Source: Rhizobium sp. G21
Lineage (GTDB): Bacteria > Pseudomonadota > Alphaproteobacteria > Rhizobiales > Rhizobiaceae
Direction of reading: 5' to 3'
Assembly (NCBI RefSeq): GCF_014158035.1
Contig: NZ_JACFXW010000001.1
Location: 1,798,001 to 1,862,000 of the forward strand
DNA: 64,000 nucleotides
The notes beneath the pieces were generated by a model that was given only the letters and a program-made list of their open reading frames with translations, was not told the DNA's origin and did not search any database. Numbering within the stretch: position 1 is the first letter of the stretch; each line of letters starts with the position of its first letter. Below are positions 36,034 through 47,618 of the stretch, one piece after another. The position numbers and the translations under genes were made by a program.

Positions 36034-37182
36034 TCAGTCGCTCAGCGTGTCGAAGAAATCCTTCATCTTGGCGAAGAAGCCCGTGGATTCCGGATTGTTT
36101 TCCTTGGACGAGATCTTCTGGAATTCCTCCAGAAGCTCCCGCTGGCGCTTGGTCAGCTTCTGCGGCGTCTCCACCACGATCTGCACATAGAGATCGCCGG
36201 TCTGGTGCGAGCGCAAAACCGGCATGCCCTTGCCCTTCAGGCGGAACTGCTTGCCGGTCGGCGTGCCCTCGGGAACAGTGACGCGCGACTTGGTGCCGTC
36301 GAGCGTCGAGATCTCGAATTTGCCGCCGAGCGCCGCCGTCGCCATGGGAATGGTGACCATGCAATAGAGGTCGGCGCCGTCGCGTTTGTAGAAGGAATGC
36401 GGCTTGACCGACATGAAGATATAGAGATCGCCGGCGGGCCCGCCGCGCAATCCGGCCTCGCCCTCGCCCTGCAGGCGAATGCGGGTGCCGTCTTCGATGC
36501 CGGCCGGAATGTTGACCTGCAGCGAGCGCTCTTCCGTGACGCGGCCCTGGCCGTGACACTTGGTGCAGGGATCGCTGATGGTCTGGCCGCGGCCGTGACA
36601 GGTCGGGCAGGTCCGTTCGATCGAGAAGAAGCCTTGCGTCGCCCGGACCCGGCCGGAGCCGTGGCAGGTGCCGCAGGTCGTCGGCTTTGTGCCGGGCTTG
36701 GCGCCGGTGCCGGTGCAGACGTCGCAGGTGATGGAGGTCGGCACGCGAACCTGCGCCACCTTGCCCGCGAAGGCTTCCTCGAGCGAAATTTCCATATTGT
36801 AGCGGAGGTCGTCGCCACGCTCGCGGCCCTGAGCGCCGCCGCCGGCGCCGCGACGTCGCCCGCCGCCCATCATTTCCCCGAAGATATCCTCGAAGATGTC
36901 GGAGAAGCCTCCGGCGCCCGCGCCGAAGCCTGCGCCCGGACCGCCGCCGCCGCCCTGCTCGAATGCCGCGTGACCGAAGCGGTCATAGGCGGAACGCTTC
37001 TGCGGATCCTTGAGGGTTTCGTATGCCTCGTTGATTTCCTTGAACTTCTTCTCGGCGGCCGCATCGCCCGGATTTTTGTCGGGATGCCACTTCATCGCGA
37101 GCTTGCGGAAGGCGCTTTTCAGCTCCTTCTCGTCCGCCGTCTTGCTCACGCCGAGCGTCTCGTAAAAATCAGCTTTTGCCAT
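36034..37182 (-). CDS. dnaJ: Chaperone DnaJ (Hsp40)
   Basis: The 382-residue co-chaperone that delivers substrates to DnaK and stimulates its ATPase. It has the J domain with HPD at residues 33-35, a Gly/Phe-rich linker (about 76-120), four CxxCxGxG zinc motifs starting at Cys153 and the C-terminal substrate domains. It lies 130 bases after dnaK on the same strand. No strong ribosome site is seen before the ATG at 37182. A 7-base hairpin sits at 37194-37212 just upstream. Confidence 0.96.
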   Translation of the reverse strand: MAKADFYETLGVSKTADEKELKSAFRKLAMKWHPDKNPGDAAAEKKFKEINEAYETLKDPQKRSAYDRFGHAAFEQGGGGGPGAGFGAGAGGFSDIFEDIFGEMMGGGRRRGAGGGAQGRERGDDLRYNMEISLEEAFAGKVAQVRVPTSITCDVCTGTGAKPGTKPTTCGTCHGSGRVRATQGFFSIERTCPTCHGRGQTISDPCTKCHGQGRVTEERSLQVNIPAGIEDGTRIRLQGEGEAGLRGGPAGDLYIFMSVKPHSFYKRDGADLYCMVTIPMATAALGGKFEISTLDGTKSRVTVPEGTPTGKQFRLKGKGMPVLRSHQTGDLYVQIVVETPQKLTKRQRELLEEFQKISSKENNPESTGFFAKMKDFFDTLSD

Positions 37183-37275
37183 GTTTGAAAACCATGCGCG
37201 CTAGCCGCGCATCACCACGTGGATTGAGGAACCGCCTCCGATCGGGCCCGACCCGAAGGGAAGCGGATTTGAAGA

Positions 37276-37300
37276 GGCCTGCAAGCTGGGCTTGCAGGCC
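37276..37300 (-). promoter_or_regulatory. Perfect 10-base hairpin between dnaK and dnaJ
   Basis: GGCCTGCAAG and CTTGCAGGCC flank a 5-base loop, 13 bases after the dnaK stop. On the transcript it is followed by only a weak U run (TCTTCAAATC). It could act as a partial terminator, or as a 3' end stabiliser that gives more DnaK than DnaJ. Confidence 0.6.
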
Positions 37301-37312
37301 GGCATTTCAGGT

Positions 37313-39223
37313 TCAGGCCGACTTCTTCTTGTCGTCGCTGACATCCTCATAATCCGCGTCGACAATGCCGTCGTCGTCCTTTTCGGCGCCGTCGCCGGCG
37401 CCGCCTTCGGCCTGCTGGGCCTCATACATCGCCTGACCGAGCTTCATGGACACTTCCAGAAGGTTCTGGGTCTTGGCCTTGACGTCTTCAGGATCGATAT
37501 CCGCGCCTTCGATCGAAGACTTCAGAGCCTCGATAGCGGCCTGGATCGCGCCGCGGTCGGCTTCGGTCACCTTGTCGCCATAGTCCTTGAGGGACTTCTC
37601 GGTCGAATGAACAAGGCTTTCGGCCTGGTTCTTCGCCTCGACGCCCTCGCGACGCTTCTTGTCGGCCTCGGCATTGGCTTCGGCGTCCTTGACCATCTTT
37701 TCGATGTCGGCGTCGGACAGACCGCCGGAAGCCTGGATGCGGATCTGGTGCTCCTTGCCGGTGCCCTTGTCCTTGGCCGAAACCTGCACGATGCCGTTGG
37801 CGTCGATATCGAAGGTGACTTCGATCTGCGGCACGCCGCGCGGCGCCGGCGGAATGCCGACGAGGTCGAACTGGCCGAGCATCTTGTTGTCGCCCGCCAT
37901 TTCGCGCTCGCCCTGATAGACGCGGATCGTCACGGCCTGCTGGCCGTCTTCGGCAGTCGAGAAGACCTGGCTCTTCTTGGTCGGGATCGTCGTGTTGCGA
38001 TCGATCAGACGGGTGAAGACGCCGCCGAGGGTTTCGATGCCGAGCGACAGCGGGGTCACGTCGAGCAGCAGCACGTCCTTGACGTCGCCCTGGAGAACGC
38101 CGGCCTGGATGGCCGCGCCCATGGCCACGACTTCATCCGGATTGACGCCCTTGTGCGGCTCCTTGCCGAACAGCTGCTTGACGATTTCCTGCACCTTGGG
38201 CATGCGGCTCATGCCGCCGACGAGCACGACCTCGTCGATCTCGGCAGCCGAAACGCCGGCGTCCTTGAGCGCAGCCTTGCACGGCGCGACCGTGCGCTGC
38301 ACGAGATCGTCGACCAGGCTTTCGAACTTGGCGCGGGTCAGCTTCATGGTCAGGTGCTTCGGACCGGTGGCGTCCGCCGTGATGAACGGCAGGTTGATTT
38401 CGGTCTGCTGCGAGGACGACAGTTCGATCTTGGCCTTTTCGGCGGCTTCCTTGAGGCGCTGCAGGGCGAGCTTGTCGTTCTTGAGCTCGATGCCCTGCTC
38501 CTTCTTGAACTCGGTCGCGAGATATTCGACCAGACGCATGTCGAAGTCTTCACCGCCCAGGAAGGTGTCGCCATTGGTGGACTTCACCTCGAACACGCCG
38601 TCGCCGATTTCGAGGACGGAGATATCGAAGGTGCCGCCGCCCAAGTCGTAGACGGCGATGGTCTTGCCTTCATTCTTGTCGAGGCCGTAAGCGAGCGCGG
38701 CCGCCGTCGGTTCGTTGATGATGCGCAGGACTTCGAGACCGGCGATCTTGCCGGCGTCCTTGGTGGCCTGACGCTGGGCGTCGTTGAAGTAGGCCGGAAC
38801 GGTGATGACGGCCTTTTCGACCTTCTCGCCGAGATAGGCTTCGGCGGTTTCCTTCATCTTCTGAAGGATCATGGCGGAGACCTGCGAGGGCGAGTAGCCC
38901 GTGCCGCGGCTCTCGACCCATGCGTCGCCATTGCCGGCCTTGATGATCTTGTAGGGAACGAGGCCCTTGTCCTTTTCCACGGTCGGATCGTCGTGACGGC
39001 GGCCGATGAGGCGCTTCACGGCGAAGACGGTGTTTTCAGGGTTGGTGACCGCCTGGCGCTTGGCAGGCTGACCGACGAGACGCTCGCCTTCTTCCGTAAA
39101 GGCCACCATCGACGGGGTGGTGCGGGCGCCTTCGGAGTTTTCGATCACCTTTGCATCCTTGCCATCCATGATGGCGACGCAGGAATTGGTGGTTCCGAGG
39201 TCGATACCGATAACTTTTGCCAT
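37313..39223 (-). CDS. dnaK: Chaperone DnaK (Hsp70)
   Basis: A 636-residue Hsp70. The ATPase domain begins [16 protein letters not shown] and has [37 protein letters not shown] and LVGGMSRMP. The substrate domain has [14 protein letters not shown], and the tail is acidic with EDVSDDKKK. The start at 39223 has AAGGAG upstream; residues further up in the same frame are not DnaK. Transcribed with dnaJ from a probable RpoH promoter about 120 bases upstream. Confidence 0.97.
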   Translation of the reverse strand: MAKVIGIDLGTTNSCVAIMDGKDAKVIENSEGARTTPSMVAFTEEGERLVGQPAKRQAVTNPENTVFAVKRLIGRRHDDPTVEKDKGLVPYKIIKAGNGDAWVESRGTGYSPSQVSAMILQKMKETAEAYLGEKVEKAVITVPAYFNDAQRQATKDAGKIAGLEVLRIINEPTAAALAYGLDKNEGKTIAVYDLGGGTFDISVLEIGDGVFEVKSTNGDTFLGGEDFDMRLVEYLATEFKKEQGIELKNDKLALQRLKEAAEKAKIELSSSQQTEINLPFITADATGPKHLTMKLTRAKFESLVDDLVQRTVAPCKAALKDAGVSAAEIDEVVLVGGMSRMPKVQEIVKQLFGKEPHKGVNPDEVVAMGAAIQAGVLQGDVKDVLLLDVTPLSLGIETLGGVFTRLIDRNTTIPTKKSQVFSTAEDGQQAVTIRVYQGEREMAGDNKMLGQFDLVGIPPAPRGVPQIEVTFDIDANGIVQVSAKDKGTGKEHQIRIQASGGLSDADIEKMVKDAEANAEADKKRREGVEAKNQAESLVHSTEKSLKDYGDKVTEADRGAIQAAIEALKSSIEGADIDPEDVKAKTQNLLEVSMKLGQAMYEAQQAEGGAGDGAEKDDDGIVDADYEDVSDDKKKSA

Positions 39224-39341
39224 TTTCACTTCTCTCCTTGTAGCAGGCTGCAGGGACCCTTCAGGCGGCGTTCCCTCGCAACCCCCGTTTGGATGGGTAC
39301 ATTTGCGAATTTTTCGGAGCCGGAGCTCCTTGTATGCGGGG

Positions 39342-39371
39342 TATATAAGGAGGCATTTTTGCCTGTGCAAG
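39342..39371 (-). promoter_or_regulatory. Probable RpoH (sigma-32) heat-shock promoter of dnaKJ
   Basis: On the coding strand CTTG (39371-39368) is followed after 17 bases by CCTTATATA (39350-39342). This fits the alphaproteobacterial heat-shock promoter (CTTG then CCTTAT/CCATAT with 17-18 base spacing). It predicts a leader of about 110 bases before dnaK. Confidence 0.65.
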
Positions 39372-39492
39372 GCGTCCACACAGGCTCGCCAAACCAATTT
39401 TCCTGCAAAGAAGCCAGAAAATCACGGCGGTTAGGCAAGCTCCCCCGCGAGCTTGCGCGGAGCTTTAGGCAAGGTCGCGCATGCGGCCGCGG

Positions 39493-41633
39493 CTATTGTT
39501 GCATGATGACGTCTAGCAGCGTCGAATTGGCGCGTCGCTGGGGCTGGCCGCCGGCGTTTTCACCGACATCCATGGGCGGCGTCAGGCCCGGATCGGCGTC
39601 GTTGCGTTCCTGGCGGATGACCTGTTCTATGTCTTGCGTCGGCAATCCCTGCGGGTCGACCTGCCGCCGACCGCCCGGCTGCTGCTGCTGCTCGCCATCG
39701 GCCCCGCCCAGGGCATGACTGATCATGTCGAACAGGCTGTCGCGGCGCTGCTCGTCGCCGCCGGTCGAAGCAATGAGGTCGGAGGAATCGCCGCCGATGC
39801 CCGGCAGCGGCTCGGGCTTGAGCCCCTGATGGGCGGCGGTCATGAACTGGCTCCAGACCTCGGCCGGCAGGCCGCCGCCCGTGACCTTCTTCATCGAGGC
39901 GCCGTCGTCATTGCCGAACCAGACGCCGGTGGCGAGATTAGAGGTGTAGCCCACGAACAGCGCGTCGCGGAAGGACTGCGTCGTGCCGGTTTTTCCGGCC
40001 GCCTGCCATCCGGCGAGTTTCGCCTTCTTGCCCGTGCCCTTGGTGATGACGCCCGCCATCATCATGTTCATTTCGGCGGCGATCTGCGGCGACAACACCT
40101 TGGGCGGCGTCTCGTACTTGTTCTCGTAAAGCACCCTGCCGGAGGCCGTGGTGATGCGACGGATGAGGTGCGGCGTCGCCTTGTAGCCGCCGTTCATGAA
40201 GGGCGCGTAGGAGGCGGTCAATTCGACCAGCGACACTTCCGATGTGCCGAGCGCAATGGAGGCGTTGTCCTGGATATCGGACTCGATGCCCATGCGATGG
40301 GCGAATTTCACGACATTGGCCGGCCCCGCCGTCATCACCAGTTGTGCTGCGATGGTGTTGAGCGAGTTGGCGAGCGCGTTTGCGAGAGACACAGGCCCAC
40401 GATATTTGTTGTCGTAATTCTCAGGCGTCCATTTTCCGATGCGAACAGGCGCGTCGTTGAGAACGGAGGCCGGCGTCAGGCCGCGCTCGAGGGCTGCAGC
40501 GTAGACGAAGGGCTTGAAGGCGGAACCTGGTTGACGCTTGGCCTTGAAGGCGCGGTTGAATTGGCTTCTGGCGTAGTCGCGGCCGCCGACCACGGCGCGA
40601 ATTGCGCCGGCGCCGTCGATCGACACCAGCGCGCCCTGGGAGACGCCCAGCCGTTTGCCATCCTTGGAAAGCGCCGCCTGCACCGCTTTTTCCGCAGCGC
40701 GCTCCAGCGTCCGGTCGAGCGTGGTGTCGACGACGACGTCCTCTTTCACGTCGCCGATCAATGCAGGCAGTTCGTCCATCACCATGTCGGCGGCGTAATG
40801 CTCGGCGCCGGACCAGTAGCTCTTGGCCTTGGGCGGCTGCTGGCTGGTGGCCATCTTCATGTCGTCGGCGCTGATATAGCCTTGCTCTTCCATCGCAGCG
40901 AGCACGAGCCTGGCGCGCTCCATGGCGCCCTTGGGATTCTTGGCCGGCGACAGCGCGGAAGGCGCCTTGAGCAGAGCCGCGAGGATCGCCGCTTCGGTGA
41001 GATTCACATCCCGGGCGGATTTGTTGAAGTAGCGGCGCGAGGCCGCCTCTACGCCATAGGAATTCGAGCCGAAGAACACGCGGTTGAGATACATCGCAAG
41101 GATCTGGTCCTTGGTGTATTTGCTCTCGAGCCAGAAGGCGAGCAGCACTTCCTGCACCTTGCGCTCCAGCGTCCGGTCCGGCGTCAGGAACATGTTCTTG
41201 GCGAGCTGCTGGGTGATGGTCGAGCCCCCTGCACCATCCGCCCCGACATGATGTTGCGCGCCATGGCGCGGGAGAAACCGATCGGATCGAAGCCGAAATG
41301 CGAATAGAAGCGCCGATCCTCGATCGCGATCACCGCCTCGGGAATATAGGGAGACATGGCTTCGAGGGGGATGGCCTCGCCGCCCGTCGAACCGCGATTG
41401 GCGAGCAGTTCGCCGTTGACGTCGACGATCTTGATGTTTGGCGGCCGGTCCGGCATGGCCCAGCTTTCGGCGTTGGGCATTCGTGAGCCGTAATAGATCA
41501 GCACGCCGGCGGCGGCGATGCCGCCCCAGAGGCAGAGAACCAGCGACCAATAGATCGCCCTGCGGATCAGCCCGAAAAAGCCGCCGCCGGATGAACGGGA
41601 GCGTCCGCGCACGGTTTTCGTCCGCTTCTTCAC
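39493..41633 (-). CDS. Penicillin-binding protein 1A, bifunctional transglycosylase/transpeptidase (one frame break)
   Basis: A class A PBP of about 713 residues. It has a basic cytoplasmic N-terminus, one membrane anchor (IYWSLVLCLWGGIAAAGVLIYYG), and the glycosyltransferase 51 domain with EDRRFYSHFGFDP and GGSTITQQLAKN. The transpeptidase domain has SAFK (catalytic Ser), SLN and KTGTTQ. The C-terminal tail is Gln/Pro-rich. The N-terminal 135 residues are in a different frame; adding one base to the C run at 41225-41229 restores MVQGGSTITQQ. A cell-wall gene of this type is unlikely to be broken, so a sequencing error is inferred. Confidence 0.93.
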
Positions 41634-41923
41634 CGGCGCACGCCCTCCCCTCTCGCGGGGATCGGCGCGCAGCTCGTCGTCGCGACGTGCGCGTGAGCCC
41701 CCTCGAAGGAAGGTTCGATTCGTGTGCCGTTTCTAGATTTTCCCGCCATCAGATCCGATGTTTCGCTTGCCCGTGTCGTTGTCGACGGCCTGAACTTTAA
41801 ATGTGGCGATTTAACGGGTCGTTAACTCTCGGGCTCAGCGAGAGCTTTGCCGCCGAAAGCATGCCGCCGCCCCGACCTCGCGATCGCGGCGACGATGTTT
41901 CAAGACGGTGCAATGTCGGTCGC

Positions 41924-43309
41924 TCAGGCGGCCAGCGCCGCCATGATGCGGATCCAGGAGCGAATGCCCTTGTGGAAGGAGCGCAGCTCATATTTTTCGT
42001 TCGGCGAATGAATGCGGTCGTCCGACAGGCCGAATCCGGCCAGCAGCGATTCCATGCCGAGCATGCGCTGGAAATCGCCGACGATCGGGATGGAGCCGCC
42101 CATGCCGATCATCACGGCGGGCTTTTCCCATTCCGCCGTCAGCGCCTCGCGCGCCTTGTTGAGCATCTGCGAATCATAGGGCAGCTGAATGGCGGGCGAG
42201 CCGCCATGCTGATGGAACTCGACGGAGCAATCAGCCGGGATCTTGGACTTCACGAAGGCGCGGAAGCTGTCGCGGATCTTGTCCGGATCCTGCTTGCCGA
42301 CGAGGCGGAAGGAGACCTTGGCGGAGGCCTGGGCCGCGATGACGGTCTTGAAGCCCTCGCCGGTATAGCCGCCGGTGATGCCGTTGACCTCGGCCGTCGG
42401 CCGCGCCCAGGTGAGCTCCATGACGCTGCGGCCCTTTTCGCCCGAGGGGACGGAGAGACCGATTTCGCCGAGGAACTTGTCCGACGTCATGCCCAGGGTT
42501 TCCCACATGGCCTTGACGTGATCGGGCGTCTCCTCGACGCCATCATAGAATCCGGGCAGCGTGACCTTGCCGGTCTCGTCGTGCAGGCCGGCGAGGATGT
42601 CGGCGAGAATATGGATCGGGTTGGCGGCCGCGCCGCCGAAATAGCCCGAATGCAGATCGCGATCCGCGGCCTTGACCACGATCTCCTCGCCCACGAGGCC
42701 GCGCAGGCCGGCGGAGATGGCCGGCGTCTGGCTATCCCACATATTGGTGTCGCAGACGAGCGCAAAATCCGCCTTGAGCTCAGTGGCGTTGGCTTCGAGG
42801 AAGGGCTTGAGCGAGGGCGAACCGGATTCCTCTTCGCCTTCGAACAGGATGCTCACCTTCACCGGCAGCGCGCCATGCGCCTCCTTATAGGCGCGGCAGG
42901 CTTCGACGAAGGTCAGAAGCTGGCCCTTGTCGTCGGAGGTTCCGCGACCCGAAATCACCTTGCGGCCGTTGAGCTCGCGAATCTGGGGCTGGAACGGATC
43001 GGTTTCCCAGAGATTGACGGGATCGACCGGCTGAACGTCGTAGTGACCATAAAACAGCACGTGCGGCGCATCTTCCCGCGCGCCGGCATGATGGGCGACG
43101 ACCATCGGATGGCCGGGTGTGGCGCGCACGGAGGCCTCGAAGCCGAGCGCCTTGAGATCGTCGACCAGCCATTGGGCGGCCGCCGCGCACTCGTCTTTAT
43201 AGGCCGGATCGGTCGAGATCGACTTGATGCGGCACAGAGCAAACATTTTCTCGAGGCTGGAATCGAGATTGGCGTCGGCTTTGGACAGGACGGTGTCGAT
43301 CATGCTCAT
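41924..43309 (-). CDS. M20 family metallopeptidase (dipeptidase-like)
   Basis: A 461-residue zinc peptidase of the M20/M25/M40 group (carnosinase/CPG2-like). Metal ligands are seen in LFYGHYDVQP (His), GRGTSDDKGQ (Asp), FEGEEESGSP (Glu) and the C-terminal HSPNEKY (His). The dimerisation lid domain lies between. The ATG at 43309 has GAGGA upstream; the open frame beyond it is not family sequence. Probably cytoplasmic. The exact peptide substrate is not visible. The 290 bases between it and PBP1a show no gene. Confidence 0.88.
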   Translation of the reverse strand: MSMIDTVLSKADANLDSSLEKMFALCRIKSISTDPAYKDECAAAAQWLVDDLKALGFEASVRATPGHPMVVAHHAGAREDAPHVLFYGHYDVQPVDPVNLWETDPFQPQIRELNGRKVISGRGTSDDKGQLLTFVEACRAYKEAHGALPVKVSILFEGEEESGSPSLKPFLEANATELKADFALVCDTNMWDSQTPAISAGLRGLVGEEIVVKAADRDLHSGYFGGAAANPIHILADILAGLHDETGKVTLPGFYDGVEETPDHVKAMWETLGMTSDKFLGEIGLSVPSGEKGRSVMELTWARPTAEVNGITGGYTGEGFKTVIAAQASAKVSFRLVGKQDPDKIRDSFRAFVKSKIPADCSVEFHQHGGSPAIQLPYDSQMLNKAREALTAEWEKPAVMIGMGGSIPIVGDFQRMLGMESLLAGFGLSDDRIHSPNEKYELRSFHKGIRSWIRIMAALAA

Positions 43310-43488
43310 GGCGATCCTCGCTGGTCGGAAACTGATTTGCCCTTGTTTAGCCGATCCGTCCGGCATTTTCGCCCTTGGCCACGGAAATTTTCTCCTGCTC
43401 GACTTTGCTCTTCTCAAATCGATTGAAATTCCTTTTTGAACTCATGGACAAATCCGATATAGGCTCAGGCTCGGACAGGGAGAGGCCG

Positions 43489-43872
43489 ATGACGGTTCGC
43501 AAAACCATAGCGCTCATCGCGCATGACCAGAAAAAAGACGACATGGCCGCTTTCGCCAGCGAGCATCAGGCCGAACTCATGCGGTTCGACATCGTGGCGA
43601 CCGGGACGACCGGAGGTCGGATTCTCGACGCATGTCCGACGCTCGCGGTCCAGCGCCTGAAGAGCGGCCCGCTCGGCGGCGACCAGCAGATCGGCGCGAT
43701 GATCGCCGAAGGCAAGGTCGAGATGCTGCTGTTCTTCACGGACCCCCTCACCTCCATGCCGCATGATGTGGATGTCAAAGCCTTGACACGGCTCGCCACG
43801 GTCTATGACATACCGATGGCGCTGAACCGCGCCACGGCAGAGCTTCTCATCACCTGCTTCGACAAGGCATAA
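43489..43872 (+). CDS. mgsA: Methylglyoxal synthase
   Basis: A 127-residue enzyme that turns dihydroxyacetone phosphate into methylglyoxal and phosphate. It has the family start [14 protein letters not shown], the phosphate-binding ATGTTGG loop, [14 protein letters not shown] and [14 protein letters not shown] with catalytic Asp residues. The ATG at 43489 has GGGAGAGG before it. It sits 18 bases before glucokinase, a linkage seen in rhizobia. Confidence 0.93.
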   Translation: MTVRKTIALIAHDQKKDDMAAFASEHQAELMRFDIVATGTTGGRILDACPTLAVQRLKSGPLGGDQQIGAMIAEGKVEMLLFFTDPLTSMPHDVDVKALTRLATVYDIPMALNRATAELLITCFDKA

Positions 43873-43890
43873 TTTCCAGGCGGACACTTC

Positions 43891-44905
43891 ATGGCGAGAC
43901 AAGACGAACATTCCCCTTCCCTATTCTGGTGGGGGACATCGGCGGCACGAATGCGCGCTTCATGCTGCTGACGGACGCCGCCGCCGAGCCGCAGGTCTTC
44001 CCGATCCTGCAAACCGCCAAATATGACACGATCGACGACGCGATCCGTCAGGGGTGTTGCCCGAGGCCTTGGCTGCGCCGCGCTCGGCGATCCTCGCGGT
44101 GGCGGGACCGATCAACGGCGATGAAATTCCGCTGACCAATTGCCCTTGGGTGGTTCGTCCCAAGGCGATGATATCCGAACTCGGCTTCGTCGATGTCATG
44201 GTCGTCAACGATTTCGAGGCGCAGGCGCTGGCGGTCTCCACGCTCGGCGGCGACGATCAGGTCAAGCTCGGGCCGGGCGAGCCGCTCGAGGGTCATTCCA
44301 AAGTCGTGCTCGGTCCCGGCACCGGCCTCGGCGTCGGCGGCCTCGTGCATGCGCTCGACGCCTGGATCCCCGTGCCCGGCGAAGGCGGACATGTCGATCT
44401 CGGGCCGCGCAGCAAGCGCGATTACCAGATCTTCCCGCATGTCGAAGAGCTGGACGGTCGTATCTCCGCCGAGCAGATCCTATGCGGCCGCGGCCTCGTC
44501 AATCTCTACCGCGCCATCTGCATCGCCGATGGCCAGGAGCCGATCTTCACCGATCCCGCCGACATCTCGACCCATGGCCTGGCCGGCGACAACAAGGCGG
44601 CGTCGGAAGCGCTGTCGCTGTTCGTGACCTATCTCGGCCGCGTGGCCGGCGACATGGCGATGATCTTCATGGCGCGCGGCGGCGTCTATCTCTCGGGCGG
44701 CATTCCTCAGAAGATCCTGCCGGCGCTCGAAAAGCCCGAATTCCGCGCCGCCTTCGAAGACAAGGCGCCGCATCAGGCGTTGCTCGGCTCGATCCCGACC
44801 TATGTGGTGACGCATCCGCTTGCCGCATTGGCCGGCCTCTCGGCCTATGCCCGCGCGCCCGAGCGCTTCGGCGTGTCCACCGCCGGTCGTCGCTGGCGGA
44901 AATGA
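43891..44905 (+). CDS. glk: Glucokinase (two frame breaks)
   Basis: Glucose to glucose 6-phosphate with ATP; about 338 residues of the non-ROK glucokinase family. Pieces in three frames read MARQDEHSP, then [14 protein letters not shown]...[10 protein letters not shown], then [32 protein letters not shown] and [15 protein letters not shown] to the end. One base missing at the C run 43913-43916 and one at the G run 44051-44054 account for both breaks. Residues GDIGGTN, the catalytic NDFEA and the GEGGH loop are all present. The gene is treated as intact. Confidence 0.9.
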
Positions 44906-44922
44906 CTGTTCAAGCGCCCGCG

Positions 44923-44940
44923 CCGGGGCTATAGCCCCGG
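44923..44940. repeat. 18-base perfect palindrome after glk
   Basis: CCGGGGCTATAGCCCCGG lies 17 bases after the glk stop. It would form a strong short hairpin, but no T-tract follows it, so it is not a standard terminator. It may stabilise the 3' end of the upstream transcript. Confidence 0.5.
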
Positions 44941-44965
44941 ACGCATCAGGCGAGGATAAAAAGCG

Positions 44966-46764
44966 TTGAGCGAAAAAAGCCGAACCAGACGGTGGACAGG
45001 GCGAAGATCTTCCCGGTGATCAAGCGCGTCTTCGCGGAGAACGCGCGTGATCACATCGCCGGCTACGCCTTCGCAATCGCCTGCCTGGTCACGGTGGCGG
45101 GCTCGACGGCCTTCACCGCCTGGATCATGGAATCGGTCATCAACGAGACTTTCGAGAACAAGCGCGCCGATCTCGTCTGGATCATCTGCCTGGCGATCTT
45201 CGTCGCCTTCGCGCTCAAAGGTCTCGCATCCTATGGGCAGGCGGTCGCGCTGCAGAAAATCGGCAATTCCATCGTGGCGCGGTACCAGAAGCGCCTGTTC
45301 AGCCATATGATGGCGCTGGACATCGGCTATTTCTCGGAATCCCGCTCGTCGCGTCTGTCGGCGACGGTCGCGCAGAACGTCAACGGCATCCGCGACACGC
45401 TCAACCTCACCATCACGTCGATCGCGCGCGATGCGCTAACCTTCGTGGCCCTGGTCGGCGTGATGATCTCCAAGGATCCGCTGCTGTCGATGGTGTTCTT
45501 CGCCGCAGCGCCTCCGCTATTTCTCGCCATGCGCGCCATCGCCAAGAAGCTGCGCGTCGCCTCCAAGGAAGCGGTGGAATTCAACGCGCATGTGATCGGC
45601 GCCATGCAGGAGACGATCCAGGGGCTGGCCATCGTCAAGGCCTTCACCATGGAAGACCAGTTGCGCCAACGGGTTTTCCGATTGATCGAGATGGCGGAGG
45701 GGCGCAGCAACCGTATCGCCCGCCTGTCGGAACGCACCTCGCCGCTGACGGATTCCTTCGCCGGGGCGGCGGTGTCGCTGGTCATCGGTTACGCCGCCTA
45801 TCAGTCAATCTATCAGGGCCAGTTGCCGGGCGCCTTCATCGCCTTCATCACCTCGCTGCTGCTCGCATATGATCCCGCGCGGCGGCTGATCCGGGTGCAG
45901 GTGCAAATGGAGCGCGCCTACGTCAACGCCAAGATGATCTACGACATCCTGGACACGCCGATCCCGATGCGCGAGGAGCCGGACGCCAAGCCGCTCACCG
46001 TCACCGAGGGACGGATCGAATTCGAGAATGTCGTCTTCGGCTATGGCGACGAAGAGATCCTGCATGGCGTGTCCTTCACCGCGGACGGCGGCCGGACCAC
46101 CGCCTTCGCCGGGCCCTCCGGCGCCGGCAAGTCCACCATCATCAGTCTCATTCCGCGCTTTTACGATCCGCGCGCGGGACGCATCCTGATCGACGGCCAA
46201 GATCTCCGTTATGTGACCAAACAGTCTCTGCGGGAAAAGCTCGCTTATGTGTCGCAGGCGGCGCTGCTGTTCGAAGGCACGATCCGCGACAATATCCGCT
46301 ATGGCCGGCCCGACGCCACCGACGCCGAGATCGAGGAAGCGGCGCGGCTGGCTTACGCGCATGATTTCATCAGCGCCCTGCCCAGGGGATATGACACGCC
46401 GGTGGGCGAAAACGGCGCCAATCTCTCCGGCGGCCAGCGCCAGCGCCTGTCGATCGCCCGCGCGCTGGTTAGGAACGCGCCGATCCTGTTGCTCGACGAG
46501 GCGACTTCGGCGCTCGACAATGAATCGGAAGCCGCCGTCCAGAAAGCCTTCGACAACGCCATGAAGGGCCGCACTGTCGTGGTGATCGCCCACCGGCTGT
46601 CGACCATCGCCGGCGCCGACAAGATCATCGTCATGGAAGACGGCCATATCGCGGAACAGGGCACGCATGAAATGCTTGCGAAGGAAGAAGGCGGTCTCTA
46701 CGCTCGCCTCAACCGGCTGCAGGGAAGACGAGACGAGCCGCGGATCGCGGCAGGGATAGAATGA
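44966..46764 (+). CDS. ABC exporter with fused membrane and ATPase domains (MsbA-like)
   Basis: A half-transporter of about 599 residues: six membrane segments (about 30-310), then an ATPase with Walker [10 protein letters not shown], signature [14 protein letters not shown], Walker B ILLLDEA and switch His AHRLST. It resembles MsbA/multidrug exporters; substrate unknown. A GTG at 44992 gives 590 residues but has a poor ribosome site. The TTG at 44966, with GAGGAT upstream, becomes in-frame if one A is added to the run at 44973-44978 ([12 protein letters not shown]...), which I prefer. The stop overlaps dapB as ATGA. Confidence 0.85.
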
Positions 46765-47591
46765 TGACCGAGACGAATACCAATATGAAGCTGGTCGTGG
46801 TGGCGGGCGCCGCCGGCCGGATGGGGCAGACGATCATTCGCGCCGTGCAGTCGACGCCGGGCCTCAAGCTGCATGCCGCGATCGAGCGCGAAGGCTCCAG
46901 CGCCACCGGCAAGGACGCAGGCGAAATCGCCGGCATCGGCCCGATCGGCGTGCCCGTGACCAATGATCCGCTAAAGGCTTTTCTCGATGCGCATGCCGTC
47001 ATCGACTTCACCACGCCGGCCTCGACGATCGAATTTGCAGCGCTGGCCGCGCAGGCGCGCATCGTGCATGTGATCGGCACGACCGGCTGTTCGGAAGAAG
47101 ACGAGGACAAGATCCGCGCCGCCAGCCGCCATGCCCGCATCGTCAAATCCGGCAATATGAGCCTCGGCGTCAATCTTCTGGGCGTGTTGGTGCGCCGCGC
47201 CGCGGCCGCGCTGGCCGCCGCCGACTGGGATATCGAGGTGCTGGAAATGCACCACAACAAGAAAGTCGACGCGCCCTCGGGCACCGCCCTGCTGCTCGGC
47301 GCAGAAGCCGCCAAGGGCCGCGGGATCGACCTGCTCGCCAACGCGGTGAAGGTGCGCGACGGCCATACCGGCCCGCGTGAAGCCGGATCGATCGGCTTCG
47401 CCACACTGCGCGGCGGCGGGGTCATCGGCGATCACTCCGTCATCCTGGCCAGCGATTCAGAAATGGTGACGCTGTCTCACCGCGCCGGCGACCGGTCGCT
47501 GTTCGCCAAGGGTGCGCTGAAGGCCGCCGAATGGGCTTATGACAAGAAGCCCGGACTTTACGACATGCTCGACGTGCTCGGGCTGGATTGA
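46761..47591 (+). CDS. dapB: 4-hydroxy-tetrahydrodipicolinate reductase
   Basis: A lysine/diaminopimelate pathway reductase, 276 residues, using NAD(P)H. It has GAAGRMGQ for nucleotide binding, [18 protein letters not shown] and the catalytic [15 protein letters not shown]. It starts inside the ABC exporter stop codon (ATGA) and is followed by gpmA, the usual rhizobial order. Confidence 0.95.
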   Translation: MMTETNTNMKLVVVAGAAGRMGQTIIRAVQSTPGLKLHAAIEREGSSATGKDAGEIAGIGPIGVPVTNDPLKAFLDAHAVIDFTTPASTIEFAALAAQARIVHVIGTTGCSEEDEDKIRAASRHARIVKSGNMSLGVNLLGVLVRRAAAALAAADWDIEVLEMHHNKKVDAPSGTALLLGAEAAKGRGIDLLANAVKVRDGHTGPREAGSIGFATLRGGGVIGDHSVILASDSEMVTLSHRAGDRSLFAKGALKAAEWAYDKKPGLYDMLDVLGLD

Positions 47592-47618
47592 TTTATAAAC
47601 ATCGAAGAGAGGAATCCC

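Noticed and set aside
37292-39718. Open frame of about 800 codons opposite dnaK
   Set aside because: DnaK is certain on the other strand; long antisense frames opposite dnaK are a known artefact of its codon use.
43891-44905. Glucokinase as a pseudogene
   Set aside because: Both breaks sit in G/C runs and all active-site motifs are present, so sequencing error is more likely.
44923-44940. Palindrome after glk as a factor-independent terminator
   Set aside because: No T-tract follows on either strand, and the ABC exporter lies close downstream, so it was listed only as a repeat.
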